A stretch of 64,000 nt of DNA. It comes from Acinetobacter courvalinii (GTDB lineage Bacteria > Pseudomonadota > Gammaproteobacteria > Pseudomonadales > Moraxellaceae). The notes beneath the pieces are model-generated. The model ran no database searches. It was not told the DNA's origin and saw only the letters and a program-made list of their open reading frames with translations. The stretch lies in assembly GCF_014635545.1 (NCBI RefSeq), contig NZ_BMDA01000001.1, positions 1 to 64,000 of the forward strand. Reading direction: 5' to 3'. This document shows, piece by piece, positions 20,884 to 30,469 of this stretch. Both the position numbers and the translations under genes were made by a program. Positions within the stretch are counted from its first letter, which is position 1; each line of letters begins with the position of its first letter.

Positions 20884-21420
20884 TTAAAACTGATGTAACC
20901 AGTCGCGCTTATTATGGAAGTCAGCTTGAGGGCTGCTGTGCTGCATTGCAAAATAGTGCATACCTTGAGTGGTATTAAGCACAGCGGTTAAACCGATATA
21001 CAGGTCAGCCCATTTAAGTTGATGCTCACGCATAAACTGGGAGAAATCTAGACTGACATTCAAGCCATAATGCGTGCGTTGTAAATGATTCAGTTCAATG
21101 TCATAGGCAGCGACAGGCGGCATATCTTCAGGGAAGCGGTATTCTTCAAATTGATAGACTTGCCAGGCTTGAGAAGGGGAAAGGTTAATTTCTCGGTAGA
21201 AATCTTGATCTTTCACGCCTACAAAAATTTCAAAGCACGTCTGTTCCCATAAAAAATCATGACGTGGATGCGCCGTAACCTGATCTGGGTAAATCAAAAA
21301 TTGATTTGGGTCACGAACCCAAAAACCAACATTCAAGGTTGCTGGTGTTTGTTGCTCAATCGCCCCAACGACCGTAATGGCACTAAAGCGATCAAAAGCG
21401 GATAGTTCATAACTCGCCAT
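20884..21420 (-). CDS. DOMON-like domain protein (carbohydrate-binding type 9 fold)
   Basis: 178 residues. The layout resembles the DOMON-like family: TLNVGFWVRDPNQFLIYP, then HDFLWEQTCFEIFVG (the WE.TCFE.F motif) and YREINLSPSQAWQVYQFEEYR with an asparagine-led strand. No signal peptide is seen, so unlike secreted DOMON proteins it is likely cytoplasmic. The family is typed by beta-sandwich fold; ligand unknown. It is 5 bp from the yhbY stop on the same strand, so the two are probably co-transcribed. Confidence 0.8.
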   Translation of the reverse strand: MASYELSAFDRFSAITVVGAIEQQTPATLNVGFWVRDPNQFLIYPDQVTAHPRHDFLWEQTCFEIFVGVKDQDFYREINLSPSQAWQVYQFEEYRFPEDMPPVAAYDIELNHLQRTHYGLNVSLDFSQFMREHQLKWADLYIGLTAVLNTTQGMHYFAMQHSSPQADFHNKRDWLHQF

Positions 21421-21425
21421 GCTAA

Positions 21426-21752
21426 TTACTTATTACTTAAGTGAGCAAAACGAACTAAGTTAGACAGGTGCTGGTTTTGTTTCGCCGCTTTTTTATAGAG
21501 CAGAACAATTTTACCAATCTTTTGTACAGACTCGGCACCGGTTGCTTCTACAATCGCGTCAATGACGGCACCACGTGCATCACGGTCTTCACCCGCAATT
21601 TTCACTTTAATCAACTCGTGGTCGTTTAACGCACGATTTGTTTCTTCAATGACGTTTTCTGTAAGACCTTGGCTACCAATCATTACAACTGGATTAAGTG
21701 CATGACCGATTTGACGTAAACGTTTACGTTCATGGATAGATAAAGCCGCCAT
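21426..21752 (-). CDS. yhbY: YhbY-type RNA-binding protein (CRS1-YhbY/CRM domain)
   Basis: 108 residues from MAALSIHERKRL; this start has CAGG about nine bases upstream, while a longer frame to 21794 lacks a site. The CRM-domain signature LRQIGHALNPVVMIGSQGLT and the GxxG loop are present. E. coli YhbY associates with the 50S subunit precursor. As in E. coli it is divergent from rlmE-ftsH, supporting orthology. The C-terminus is slightly longer than the 97-residue E. coli protein. Confidence 0.93.
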   Translation of the reverse strand: MAALSIHERKRLRQIGHALNPVVMIGSQGLTENVIEETNRALNDHELIKVKIAGEDRDARGAVIDAIVEATGAESVQKIGKIVLLYKKAAKQNQHLSNLVRFAHLSNK

Positions 21753-21980
21753 TAAAAATACCTGATTGGAAAAACGACCTAGTATAACTTGCATCCTGTT
21801 TCTAAGATAGATTCGCAGACCGACACTTCAAACAAATATGTGAAAAATTGCTGAAATAACCAATTGGCCTGATCGGAAAAAATCTGTAAAAGTTCGTGTG
21901 AATGAAGTACATCCGTACTGTAATAGGCGGAATTTTCACGTACAATGACTCATCAGAAGTTTTTTGAAATTTAGTGAGTT

Positions 21981-22631
21981 ATGGCGACACGCATTACCAA
22001 TCAAAAATTGTCTAAAAGCAGTCGTGCATGGATGAGAGAGCATTTAGATGACCCTTTTGTAAAAAAAGCACAAAAGGAAGGTTATCGCGCACGTGCGGCG
22101 TATAAGTTACTTGAAATCCAAGAAAAATATAAAATGATCAAGCCCGGTATGACGGTGGTCGACTTGGGTGCGGCGCCAGGCAGCTGGTCTCAGATTGCGG
22201 GTAAACTGGTTGGCTCAAACGGTTTGGTGATTGCCTCAGATATTCTGGAAATGGATGCATTGCCAGACGTAACCTTCCTGCAAGGCGACTTCCGTGAGGA
22301 AGAAGTTTTAGAAAAATTGTTAAATATTTTAAATGGACGTCAAGTAGACGTTGTAATTTCGGATATGGCCCCCAATACATCAGGTAATAGGGCTGTTGAT
22401 CAACCGCGTCAGATTTACTTATGTGAACTGGCTTTGGATTTTGCTCAGAAAGTTCTCGGACCAAATGGACAGTTTGTTGTTAAAGTGTTCCAAGGTTCAG
22501 GATTTGACGAATTCCGCAAACAGGTGGTCGATAGTTTTGATGTATTAAAAACAGCCAAACCTGCGGCATCACGTGCTCGATCGAAAGAAGTTTTTTTGAT
22601 TGGTCAAGGTCGTAAAAAGGCATTGCAATAA
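21981..22631 (+). CDS. rlmE: 23S rRNA 2'-O-ribose U2552 methyltransferase RlmE (FtsJ/RrmJ)
   Basis: 216 residues. It methylates U2552 of 23S rRNA late in 50S assembly using S-adenosylmethionine. The N-terminus has the FtsJ helix [13 protein letters not shown] (catalytic Lys), then the SAM loop [26 protein letters not shown] with the catalytic Asp, and [14 protein letters not shown] with the second Lys. Located just upstream of ftsH, the conserved gammaproteobacterial arrangement; heat-shock co-regulation is known in E. coli but not shown here. Confidence 0.97.
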   Translation: MATRITNQKLSKSSRAWMREHLDDPFVKKAQKEGYRARAAYKLLEIQEKYKMIKPGMTVVDLGAAPGSWSQIAGKLVGSNGLVIASDILEMDALPDVTFLQGDFREEEVLEKLLNILNGRQVDVVISDMAPNTSGNRAVDQPRQIYLCELALDFAQKVLGPNGQFVVKVFQGSGFDEFRKQVVDSFDVLKTAKPAASRARSKEVFLIGQGRKKALQ

Positions 22632-22767
22632 AAGTGTACTTGCCAAGTTGTTAAAAATTGTGCATTTTGTACCTTTTAAGTTTTTTGCAACGCAAATTCA
22701 TTGCTGTTTTTGTGAAGGTCAGCCAAGATTAGGTATGATCAAATTAGATTGATATGGGAATAAAGCC

Positions 22768-24663
22768 TTGAGCGATTACTTCAAGAATGCCGTATTGTGG
22801 CTCATCATACTCGGTGTTCTGATTTTGATTTTTAGCAACGTCAGTGACCGCAATAAGCCTGCAGCGATGAAATATTCTGATTTCGTTGCAGCGGTGAATG
22901 CTGGGCAAATTAAACAAGTCACAATCGACGGTTTAAATATTAATGGTGAAAAAACCAATGGTTCTTCATTTGAGACGGTTCGTCCTCAAGTAGAAGACAC
23001 TGAGTTGCTACCAAGCTTAAATAAACAGAATGTAGTGGTTGAGGGCACAGCACCGCAACGTCAAGGCATTTTGATGCAACTTCTCATTGCAAGTTTCCCG
23101 GTATTACTGATCATCCTGTTATTCATGTTCTTCATGCGTAATATGGGCGGTGGTGCTGGTGGTAAAAACGGTCCTATGAGCTTTGGTAAGTCAAAAGCGA
23201 AAATGTTATCTGAAGATCAGATCAAGTTAACATTCAGTGACGTCGCTGGCTGTGATGAAGCAAAACAAGAAGTGGTTGAAATCGTTGATTTCTTAAAAGA
23301 CCCAGCCAAATTTAAACGCCTTGGTGCAACCATTCCACGTGGTGTACTGATGGTTGGTCCTCCAGGTACGGGTAAAACATTATTGGCGAAAGCCATTGCC
23401 GGTGAAGCTAAGGTTCCATTCTTTAGTATCTCGGGTTCTGACTTCGTTGAAATGTTTGTCGGTGTCGGTGCTTCTCGTGTTCGTGACATGTTTGAACAGG
23501 CGAAACGCCATGCGCCATGTATCATCTTTATTGATGAGATTGATGCAGTCGGTCGTCATCGTGGTTCGGGTACAGGCGGTGGTCATGATGAGCGTGAACA
23601 AACCTTGAACCAGATGCTTGTCGAGATGGATGGTTTTGAAGGCAATGAAGGCGTAATCGTGATTGCTGCGACCAACCGCGTAGACGTACTGGATAAAGCC
23701 TTGCTTCGTCCAGGCCGTTTTGACCGTCAAGTGATGGTGGGTTTACCAGACATTCGTGGCCGTGAGCAGATCCTGAACGTTCACTTGAAGAAACTTCCTT
23801 CGGTGACAGGTGTGGATCTTAAAGTGCTTGCACGTGGTACACCGGGCTTCTCGGGTGCGCAATTAGCAAACTTGGTCAATGAAGCTGCATTGTTTGCTGC
23901 TCGCCGTAATAAAAACACGGTCGATATGCATGACTTTGAAGATGCCAAAGACAAGATCTATATGGGTCCTGAACGTAAATCGATGGTGATTCGTGAAGAA
24001 GAACGTCGTGCTACGGCTTACCATGAAGCGGGACATGCGATTGTTGCCGAGATGCTACCGGGTACCGACCCTGTGCATAAAGTAACGATCATGCCACGCG
24101 GTTGGGCATTAGGTGTGACCTGGCAGTTGCCGGAGCAAGATCAGACCAGTCACTATAAAGATAAGATGTTGAATGAACTTTCAATCTTGTTTGGTGGTCG
24201 TATTGCGGAAGAAGTGTTTATTAACCAAATGTCGACTGGTGCATCGAACGACTTTGAACGTGCAACTAAAATGGCGCGTGCAATGGTAACCAAATATGGT
24301 ATGTCTGATGCGCTTGGCGTTATGGTTTATGAAGATGAAAACCAAAATGGTTTCTTCGGTAATGTCGGTAGCCGTACCATTTCTGAAGCGACTCAGCAAA
24401 AGGTCGATGAAGAAGTACGTCGTATCCTGGATGAGCAATACAAAGTTGCACGTGAGATCTTGGAAAATAACAAAGATATCGCACATGCAATGGTGAAAGC
24501 GTTGATGGATTGGGAAACAATCGATCGTGACCAGATCCGTGACATCATGGAAGGTCGTGAGCCGCAACCACCTAAAGTTTATGTTGCTGATAATCCAGTG
24601 GCGGCATTTGAACCACCGAAAGATGGTCCATCTACACCACCACCTTTACCAGCAATGGGCTAA
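22768..24663 (+). CDS. ftsH: ATP-dependent membrane zinc metalloprotease FtsH
   Basis: 631 residues from a TTG start preceded by GGGAA. Two N-terminal membrane helices ([35 protein letters not shown]) flank a periplasmic domain. The AAA module has Walker A GPPGTGKT (~197), Walker [16 protein letters not shown] and the SRH motif [20 protein letters not shown]. The protease domain has HEAGH (His-419 onwards). It degrades damaged membrane proteins and regulators as a hexamer. The C-terminus is Pro-rich. It sits between rlmE and folP; a terminator separates it from folP. Confidence 0.99.
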   Translation: MSDYFKNAVLWLIILGVLILIFSNVSDRNKPAAMKYSDFVAAVNAGQIKQVTIDGLNINGEKTNGSSFETVRPQVEDTELLPSLNKQNVVVEGTAPQRQGILMQLLIASFPVLLIILLFMFFMRNMGGGAGGKNGPMSFGKSKAKMLSEDQIKLTFSDVAGCDEAKQEVVEIVDFLKDPAKFKRLGATIPRGVLMVGPPGTGKTLLAKAIAGEAKVPFFSISGSDFVEMFVGVGASRVRDMFEQAKRHAPCIIFIDEIDAVGRHRGSGTGGGHDEREQTLNQMLVEMDGFEGNEGVIVIAATNRVDVLDKALLRPGRFDRQVMVGLPDIRGREQILNVHLKKLPSVTGVDLKVLARGTPGFSGAQLANLVNEAALFAARRNKNTVDMHDFEDAKDKIYMGPERKSMVIREEERRATAYHEAGHAIVAEMLPGTDPVHKVTIMPRGWALGVTWQLPEQDQTSHYKDKMLNELSILFGGRIAEEVFINQMSTGASNDFERATKMARAMVTKYGMSDALGVMVYEDENQNGFFGNVGSRTISEATQQKVDEEVRRILDEQYKVAREILENNKDIAHAMVKALMDWETIDRDQIRDIMEGREPQPPKVYVADNPVAAFEPPKDGPSTPPPLPAMG

Positions 24664-24676
24664 TCAAAGATCAGAT

Positions 24677-24707
24677 AAAAAGAGCGACTTCGGTCGCTCT
24701 TTTTTTG
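24677..24707 (+). terminator. Terminator of ftsH
   Basis: AAAAAGAGCGAC-TTCG-GTCGCTCTTTTTTT right after the ftsH stop; UUCG loop and T-run. Confidence 0.9.
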
Positions 24708-24796
24708 TCTGGATTTTGCGCCAAACTGAAAATAAATCAGCAACGCAGCATCAGCTGTGTTGTTAAAATAAGCCTGTTAAAGTGTGAAGAGTTTTG

Positions 24797-25648
24797 ATGA
24801 TGCAGTTGATGCCATTACCCCAAAGTCAATTATCCTGTGGTCGTTTTCGATTAGATCTTTCACAACCCCAGGTGATGGGAATCTTGAATGTAACCCCGGA
24901 TTCCTTTAGTGATGGGGGGCAGCATCACCAGAAAGATCAGGCGATTCAACATGCTTTACAGATGATTGAAGACGGCGCAAGTATTATTGATATTGGGGGC
25001 GAATCTACCCGCCCCAATGCATCACCTGTAGCGCTGGAGGAAGAACTTCGCCGTGTGATTCCTGTGGTCGAGACATTATCCAAATATGATGTGATCATGT
25101 CGATTGATACCAGTCAGCCTGAAGTCATGCGTGCTGCCGTCCAAGCCGGTGCGCATATCTGGAATGATGTGCGTGCCTTAACCCGCCCTCAAGCCTTGGA
25201 AACCGCAGCCGAGTTAAATATTCCTGTGGTGTTGATGCATATGCGGGGTGAACCGACCAATATGAATCAGCTGGATCAGTACGATGACGTGACCGAAGAG
25301 GTCATTCAGGAGTTACAACAACGTCTGGATCAGGCCATTGCGGTTGGTGTTAAGCCGGAAAATATTATTATCGATCCAGGTTTTGGTTTTGCCAAAAATG
25401 CCCAGCAAAATTTCCAATTATTGAATGAGTTCTGGAAGCTCAATCGAATGGGCTATCCAATTTTATCGGGCTTGTCACGGAAACGTTTTATTGGTGAAGC
25501 TTTAAATGGTGTCCCAGCCCAAGAACGAGCTATAGGGAGTGTGACAGGGCATCTTTTAAGTATTCAGCAAGGAGCAAGTATTGTTCGGGCACACGATGTT
25601 AAAGCCACGAGCGATGCGATCAAGGTCTGGAAAATGATGCAGGCTTAA
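24797..25648 (+). CDS. folP: Dihydropteroate synthase
   Basis: 283 residues (tandem ATGs at 24797 and 24800; GAAGAG upstream). It condenses p-aminobenzoate with dihydropterin pyrophosphate in folate synthesis and is the sulfonamide target. Signatures: MGILNVTPDSFSDGG, IIDIGGESTRPNA, IPVVLMHMRGEP, IIIDPGFGFAKN, PILSGLSRKRFIG and VRAHDVKAT. All match the pterin-binding barrel. It follows ftsH, as in E. coli. No substitutions I can link to resistance. Confidence 0.98.
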   Translation: MMQLMPLPQSQLSCGRFRLDLSQPQVMGILNVTPDSFSDGGQHHQKDQAIQHALQMIEDGASIIDIGGESTRPNASPVALEEELRRVIPVVETLSKYDVIMSIDTSQPEVMRAAVQAGAHIWNDVRALTRPQALETAAELNIPVVLMHMRGEPTNMNQLDQYDDVTEEVIQELQQRLDQAIAVGVKPENIIIDPGFGFAKNAQQNFQLLNEFWKLNRMGYPILSGLSRKRFIGEALNGVPAQERAIGSVTGHLLSIQQGASIVRAHDVKATSDAIKVWKMMQA

Positions 25649-25745
25649 AAGTGGCTGAGATGTCAGTAGCGCTTCAGGGCTCTATTGACTTGCCTGATCA
25701 GATTAAATATAACAAGACTATAAAATAAGCAAAGTGATATTAAAA

Positions 25746-26504
25746 ATGGAAAATAAAACAATTACATATAAAAGTTTATGGGTGTTTGCACTCATTTTGA
25801 GTCTTGGATTTATTATTTCTGCAGGGGTTATGGGCTATGCCCTGAAACAGTTTAATAGCACTAAAAATTCAATTACAGTCAAGGGCCTGGCTGAAAAACC
25901 GATTCAGGCTGATTCAGCACGTTGGGAGATCCATCTCCAAAGCAGTCATACATCGGACACGATTCCAGAGGCCTATCAATTACTTGATCAGCAAATGAAA
26001 GCCTTACAGGCGTTCTTTGTAGAACATGGTTTTAAAGCGGCAGATATGCAACTCGGAAATAAAAGTTCACAACCTTATTATGAAGAAGTGAATCTGGGGG
26101 ACGGGCGAATCAATCGCGAGTTTAAAGGCTATACCGCTTTACAGAATTTGGTGATTAATAGCCGCGATATCAAGAAGATTGAACAGGCTGCCAGAGATGC
26201 ATATCTACTGGATGAAAAGGGCATTGCAATTGAGCAGAAACCTGAATATTTGGTATCAAATTTAGAGGAAATCAAAATGTCGCTGATTGCCAATGCCACC
26301 CAAAATGCCTATAGCCGTGCCAACGAGTTTGCCAAAGTGGGTGGTGTAAAGGTCGGAATGATGCGTTCTGCCAGTCAAGGGGCATTTTATATCTTGCCAG
26401 AAAGTGGCTCGGATGATGATAGTGATTATGGCGGTGCTTATGACAAGGCCACCATTAATAAAATTGCCCGTGTGGTGGTGACCATCAATTATGCGATTGA
26501 TTAG
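25746..26504 (+). CDS. SIMPL (DUF541) domain periplasmic protein
   Basis: About 252 residues from the ATG at 25746; an in-frame GTG at 25734 is possible, and neither has a strong ribosome site. One N-terminal membrane segment (ALILSLGFIISAGVMGYALK) precedes a SIMPL domain with SITVKGLAEKPIQADSARWEI, QNLVINSRDIKKIEQAARD and the terminal VARVVVTINYAI-like strand. The family includes oxidative-stress-linked E. coli YggE; the role here is unknown. Probably anchored in the inner membrane facing the periplasm. Confidence 0.88.
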   Translation: MENKTITYKSLWVFALILSLGFIISAGVMGYALKQFNSTKNSITVKGLAEKPIQADSARWEIHLQSSHTSDTIPEAYQLLDQQMKALQAFFVEHGFKAADMQLGNKSSQPYYEEVNLGDGRINREFKGYTALQNLVINSRDIKKIEQAARDAYLLDEKGIAIEQKPEYLVSNLEEIKMSLIANATQNAYSRANEFAKVGGVKVGMMRSASQGAFYILPESGSDDDSDYGGAYDKATINKIARVVVTINYAID

Positions 26505-26537
26505 AACAACGGTTTAGTTGATTGATCAGCCATGCTG

Positions 26538-26575
26538 GAAAGATACATTAGAATACGGTGTATCTTTCTTTTTTT
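26538..26575 (+). terminator. Terminator after the SIMPL gene
   Basis: Perfect 10-bp stem GAAAGATACA/TGTATCTTTC with an 11-base loop and a T-run. Confidence 0.88.
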
Positions 26576-26638
26576 GCATACAATTCTTTATATAGTGACT
26601 GTATTTGAAAAAATGAAATAAATTGGGGGAAGTGAATA

Positions 26639-28279
26639 ATGCATCAATCAACAAAAATTTTAACCCTGAGTTTGCTCAGTTGCATGATCATGGCCTGTAG
26701 TACACCTGTTAAACAGTATGATCAGGTTGCAGTTGAAACTGCGATGCCTGTAGCACCCTCACCAATGACTCCGTCCAATCAGGGATTGATCAAAGCACGT
26801 AAGATGATCGCACCAGCATCTTATATTGCCGTGATGCCGACCATGGAAAGACCGCGCTTAGAGCAGAACACTGAAAAATATCAAAATAATGAAGTCAATC
26901 CAGTACATCGTGTTGCGGATCAAGCTGTTTCAACGTTTAGTATTGATGTAGATACAGGTAGTTATACCAACACACGTCGTTTTTTAAATGACGGGCGATT
27001 ACCGCCTATTGATGCGGTTCGTGCCGAGGAGATGATTAATTATTTTGATTATCAGTACCCGCAGCCAAATAGCATTCATCCTTTTTCGGTCACTACCGAA
27101 TCCGTTGATTCGCCATGGAAACAAAATGCCAAGCTGATCAAGATTGGGATTCAGGCCAAAGACCTGAGCATCAAACAACTGCCACCTGCCAATCTGGTCT
27201 TTTTGGTCGATGTCTCTGGCAGTATGGATGCAGCTGACAAACTGCCTCTGGTAAAACAGACTTTACGCTTACTCACCGAGCAACTTCGAGCACAGGATAA
27301 GGTCACCATTATTACTTATGCCAGCGGTGAAAAACTGGTCCTGGAACCGACCGCAGGCAATCAAAAAGACAAGATCCTGGCCGTGATTAATGCCTTGCAG
27401 GCCAGTGGGGCAACCGCAGGTGAGCAAGCCATCCAGTTGGCCTATCAGCAGGCTGAAAAAGCCTTTGTGAAAAATGGTATTAACCGTATTCTGCTGGCGA
27501 CAGATGGGGACTTTAATGTCGGTATTACCGATTTTAGTACCTTGAAAGGTATGGTGGCACAGAAACGTAAAAGCGGGATCTCGTTAACGACATTGGGTTT
27601 TGGTACTGGGAACTACAATGAGCAGTTGATGGAGCAACTGGCGGATGCAGGCGATGGCAATTACAGCTATATTGATAATAAAAATGAAGCAAAAAAAGTG
27701 GTACAGCGTCAGCTTTCATCGACCCTTGCAACTGTTGCTCAGGATGTCAAAATTCAGGTCGAATTTAATCCTGCAACGGTGAAAGAATATCGTTTAGTCG
27801 GTTATGAAAACCGGATGTTGAAGCAGGAAGATTTTAACAATGACCAGGTCGATGCCGGGGATATTGGAGCGGGACATAATGTCACCGCGATTTATGAAAT
27901 CATTCCAGTGGGTCAACAAGGCTGGCTCAATGATTCACGTTATCAGACCGCGGCAAAAACTGACACAAGCAAAAAGTCGGAATATGCGTTTGTAAACTTG
28001 CGCTATAAATTACCAAATCAAGAGAAAAGTATTTTATTGAGTCAAGCGGTGAGGGCGGAAAGCAGACCATTGGCTCAAGCCAATAACGATACCCGTTTTG
28101 CCATTGCTGTGGCCTCTTATGCCCAGCAGTTAAAAGGTGGACAGTACAATGGCGCAATGGGATGGGATCAGATTATTCAGCTTGCACAGCAATCAGCAAA
28201 ACCTGATCCTTATCAAATGCGAGAGGAATTTGTTGAGTTGGCGAAGATTGCCAAAAGCTTAAGTGCTAAAAAAGAGTAA
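26639..28279 (+). CDS. von Willebrand factor type A domain lipoprotein (YfbK-like)
   Basis: 546 residues. The lipoprotein signal ends at Cys-20 (MIMACS). An N-terminal conserved segment (FSIDVDTGSYTNTRRFLNDG, RAEEMINYFDY) is typical of YfbK-type proteins. The vWA domain has the metal-dependent adhesion site DVSGSM from Asp-191, with the downstream ATDGDFNVG Asp. The C-terminus (YAFVNLRYKLP, RFAIAVASYAQQLKGG) matches the DUF3520-type tail. It presumably acts in the periplasm or at the outer membrane in metal-dependent protein binding; partners are unknown. Monocistronic with flanking terminators. Confidence 0.92.
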   Translation: MHQSTKILTLSLLSCMIMACSTPVKQYDQVAVETAMPVAPSPMTPSNQGLIKARKMIAPASYIAVMPTMERPRLEQNTEKYQNNEVNPVHRVADQAVSTFSIDVDTGSYTNTRRFLNDGRLPPIDAVRAEEMINYFDYQYPQPNSIHPFSVTTESVDSPWKQNAKLIKIGIQAKDLSIKQLPPANLVFLVDVSGSMDAADKLPLVKQTLRLLTEQLRAQDKVTIITYASGEKLVLEPTAGNQKDKILAVINALQASGATAGEQAIQLAYQQAEKAFVKNGINRILLATDGDFNVGITDFSTLKGMVAQKRKSGISLTTLGFGTGNYNEQLMEQLADAGDGNYSYIDNKNEAKKVVQRQLSSTLATVAQDVKIQVEFNPATVKEYRLVGYENRMLKQEDFNNDQVDAGDIGAGHNVTAIYEIIPVGQQGWLNDSRYQTAAKTDTSKKSEYAFVNLRYKLPNQEKSILLSQAVRAESRPLAQANNDTRFAIAVASYAQQLKGGQYNGAMGWDQIIQLAQQSAKPDPYQMREEFVELAKIAKSLSAKKE

Positions 28280-28287
28280 ACATGATT

Positions 28288-28318
28288 AAAAAAAGCGGTC
28301 GGAAAACCGCTTTTTTTA
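28288..28318 (+). terminator. Terminator of the vWA lipoprotein gene
   Basis: AAAAAAAGCGGT-CGGAAA-ACCGCTTTTTTT; A- and T-runs flank the stem. Confidence 0.88.
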
Positions 28319-28386
28319 TGTCTAAATATCGTGATTTTGATTAGATTATGTTATAAGCATGGCGTTTTATTGGCATATTATTTTTT

Positions 28387-28701
28387 ATGTTCGAAGATTT
28401 ACTCCTCCCCATGTTTGACGATGAATATTATCCCGATATTCTCGTTGCTGAAGTGAAACAGCACATCCAGAAGTTTTCAAAAAAGGTGAGCCGTACTGAC
28501 TTATCTGAAACGGAAATCTATCGTTTTGCACATCAAACCATGATCGAAATTAACGAAATGAAACCGCAATTTGAAGATCTGGATTCCAGTTTAGATGACA
28601 CTGCCGCAGATTATATTGCTGAAGCCATGATGATGGTGGTGCAAGAGGTCGGTTATCTGGATATTGAAATGGAAGAATTGATTGCCAATCGAGAGTGGTA
28701 G
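28387..28701 (+). CDS. Small acidic cytoplasmic protein, DUF5713-like
   Basis: 104 residues, acidic, all-helical by pattern, no signal peptide. The start MFEDLLLPMFDDEYYPDILV followed by VKQHIQKFS resembles DUF5713 proteins (a Y/F-DxYYP motif followed by helices); function unknown. The 3' end of the gene forms one arm of its own terminator. Single-gene unit between the vWA lipoprotein gene and a convergent hydrolase gene. Confidence 0.75.
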   Translation: MFEDLLLPMFDDEYYPDILVAEVKQHIQKFSKKVSRTDLSETEIYRFAHQTMIEINEMKPQFEDLDSSLDDTAADYIAEAMMMVVQEVGYLDIEMEELIANREW

Positions 28702-28723
28702 AATTCACTCTCGCTGGTTTTTT
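28690..28723 (+). terminator. Terminator overlapping the DUF5713-like stop codon
   Basis: CGAGAGTG/CACTCTCG stem; the TAG stop lies in the loop and a T-run follows at 28718. Confidence 0.7.
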
Positions 28724-28736
28724 ATAAAAATAAATT

Positions 28737-30335
28737 TTATTTCGAAGCGGTCTCACTCCAAAATTTAGGTAAAACAATGTGCCCTGAAATCCAAGTCTCA
28801 ATTTTAGGCTGTTTTATTTTTTGATAGTACATGCTCTGTGTGTTGATGAGTAAGCCTAGGGTATCGCCTTGATTCAATCGCCCATTCATACTTGGTAACT
28901 CAATGGTTAAATGCTGTTTGTCCAGCTGGGTTATGCCTTGGGTAATCTGGTCATAAGCCTGTTTTCGGGCTGCATTAAACGGCGCAGTCTGATCATTTAA
29001 AACCTCATATTTCCCTGTGAGTTTTGATTTAATCGCCACAGAGATAAATAAGGTCGGATCTACTTTAGATGGTGTTTCTACCTGTAAAGAGAGCTGTGGG
29101 GCACCCGTGATATAACTGCGCTGGGTGGCGGTATGGATAGGAACAAAGACTGCTTGAGTTGCAGTCGGTGCAATCCAGGTTTTATTCAGACGATAGGACT
29201 GAGTTGCATTCAGGTCATTTAAGCTAGTGACAGGACTTTGATCCACACATAACTCTGGTAAGTTGATCGCTGGCGTTTGGTCCTTGAGCTTCTGGCTGAA
29301 CCAGTCCAAGATGATATTTTGCAGATTATATTTTTGCTGGTTGCCACAACTCACCGTTTTGCCAATATACCAGAACGGTGTGTTGCCGCGAGGCGAATGC
29401 TGGGCAAAAGGCTGTAAATGTCCGCCCTGTACCCCAACCAAATGGACGTCATGCTGAGCATGCTGAATACATTGGGCTGCTTTTACTCCTTCATTAAAGG
29501 GAAACAAGATATCTCTAAACCCCTGAATAATCAGTGCATCCGCTTGAGGTGCCTGTGCATGATCGCAAAACCAGCTGGCTTGATGGGTTTTTAAAAAATC
29601 ATAGGTAGATGCTTTCAGTTGACCTTGTTGCGTTTCAAGATAGGCCTGTTTTAATTCGGGATCAAACTTATTCCAGTTCCACCAATCGCCAATCAGGTTG
29701 AGAAAACCGATCCAGTTACTTTTGGGTACTCCATTTGGTGCAAGACTATTGACGATGTCATACCAGGTGGTGATAGGAACGATGGCCTGTAAACGGGGAT
29801 CACGCGCTGAAGCGATGTATTGTACGCCACCTGCATAAGACTCACCGATCATGCCTGTTCGCACGCCATGTTGATTTGTTGCCAGTTGCGGCAGGTTTTT
29901 TTCTGCCCAGTTCATCAGGGTGATGACGTCTTGAGCTTCTTTCTCCGGATCAGTCAGGCGGATTTTTCCTTGGCTGTCACCGTGACCACGCTGGTCATAA
30001 CTCATGACCCAGTAGCCCTTCTGCCAGGCAGTTTTCGCGACTTGTCCAGTAGGTAACAGGAAACCATACAAACTCAGTTCGGGGCGTTTCATCCGGGAGA
30101 GGCCAAAGCCATGGGTATGTAAAATTAAAGGTGCAGTCTGGCCTGGTTTTAAATGCGGTTGATACACCGTAAAGGCAAGTACAGTCCCATCCGGCGCCGT
30201 AGTCTTTGCCTGATAATAGCGTTGTTTCAGTTCGATGCTTTTGCTGGTCACCACGGTTGTTTGGGTTGTGGCATGTACACACCCTTGCAAGACGAATAAT
30301 AGGCCGAAGCAGAGCCAGAAGACGTAAGAACGCAT
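28737..30335 (-). CDS. CocE/NonD-type alpha/beta hydrolase lipoprotein
   Basis: 532 residues. Lipobox LQGC (Cys-19) marks it as a lipoprotein. The alpha/beta-hydrolase fold shows LILHTHGFG (oxyanion region), YDQRGHGDSQG and nucleophile GESYAG (Ser-166); a later GFRDILFPFNEG has the acid Asp and GVQGGHLQP the His. The C-terminal ~200 residues form the jelly-roll domain of X-Pro dipeptidyl-peptidase/CocE families. An acyl or peptide ester substrate is likely, but not definable. An inverted-repeat operator candidate lies 85-115 bp upstream. Confidence 0.88.
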   Translation of the reverse strand: MRSYVFWLCFGLLFVLQGCVHATTQTTVVTSKSIELKQRYYQAKTTAPDGTVLAFTVYQPHLKPGQTAPLILHTHGFGLSRMKRPELSLYGFLLPTGQVAKTAWQKGYWVMSYDQRGHGDSQGKIRLTDPEKEAQDVITLMNWAEKNLPQLATNQHGVRTGMIGESYAGGVQYIASARDPRLQAIVPITTWYDIVNSLAPNGVPKSNWIGFLNLIGDWWNWNKFDPELKQAYLETQQGQLKASTYDFLKTHQASWFCDHAQAPQADALIIQGFRDILFPFNEGVKAAQCIQHAQHDVHLVGVQGGHLQPFAQHSPRGNTPFWYIGKTVSCGNQQKYNLQNIILDWFSQKLKDQTPAINLPELCVDQSPVTSLNDLNATQSYRLNKTWIAPTATQAVFVPIHTATQRSYITGAPQLSLQVETPSKVDPTLFISVAIKSKLTGKYEVLNDQTAPFNAARKQAYDQITQGITQLDKQHLTIELPSMNGRLNQGDTLGLLINTQSMYYQKIKQPKIETWISGHIVLPKFWSETASK

Positions 30336-30419
30336 AGATTATTTCATCCTTGAACAAATCTTTGAGAAATCACGAGGTGATCGGGATAGTTTACTGTGGC
30401 TTGTTAGCCGATACTATTG

Positions 30420-30450
30420 CTGACAGGTCCTGTTGACTGACCTGTCAGTT
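30420..30450. promoter_or_regulatory. Palindromic operator candidate upstream of the CocE-like gene
   Basis: A 10-bp inverted repeat CTGACAGGTC/GACCTGTCAG with a 9-base centre, overlapped by a second perfect palindrome ACTGAC-CT-GTCAGT. This nested symmetry is typical of TetR-family operators. No run of T follows on the minus strand, so it is not a good terminator for the DMT permease gene that ends at 30470. No TetR gene is within the window. Confidence 0.4.
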
Positions 30451-30469
30451 TTAAAACCTTATCTATACC

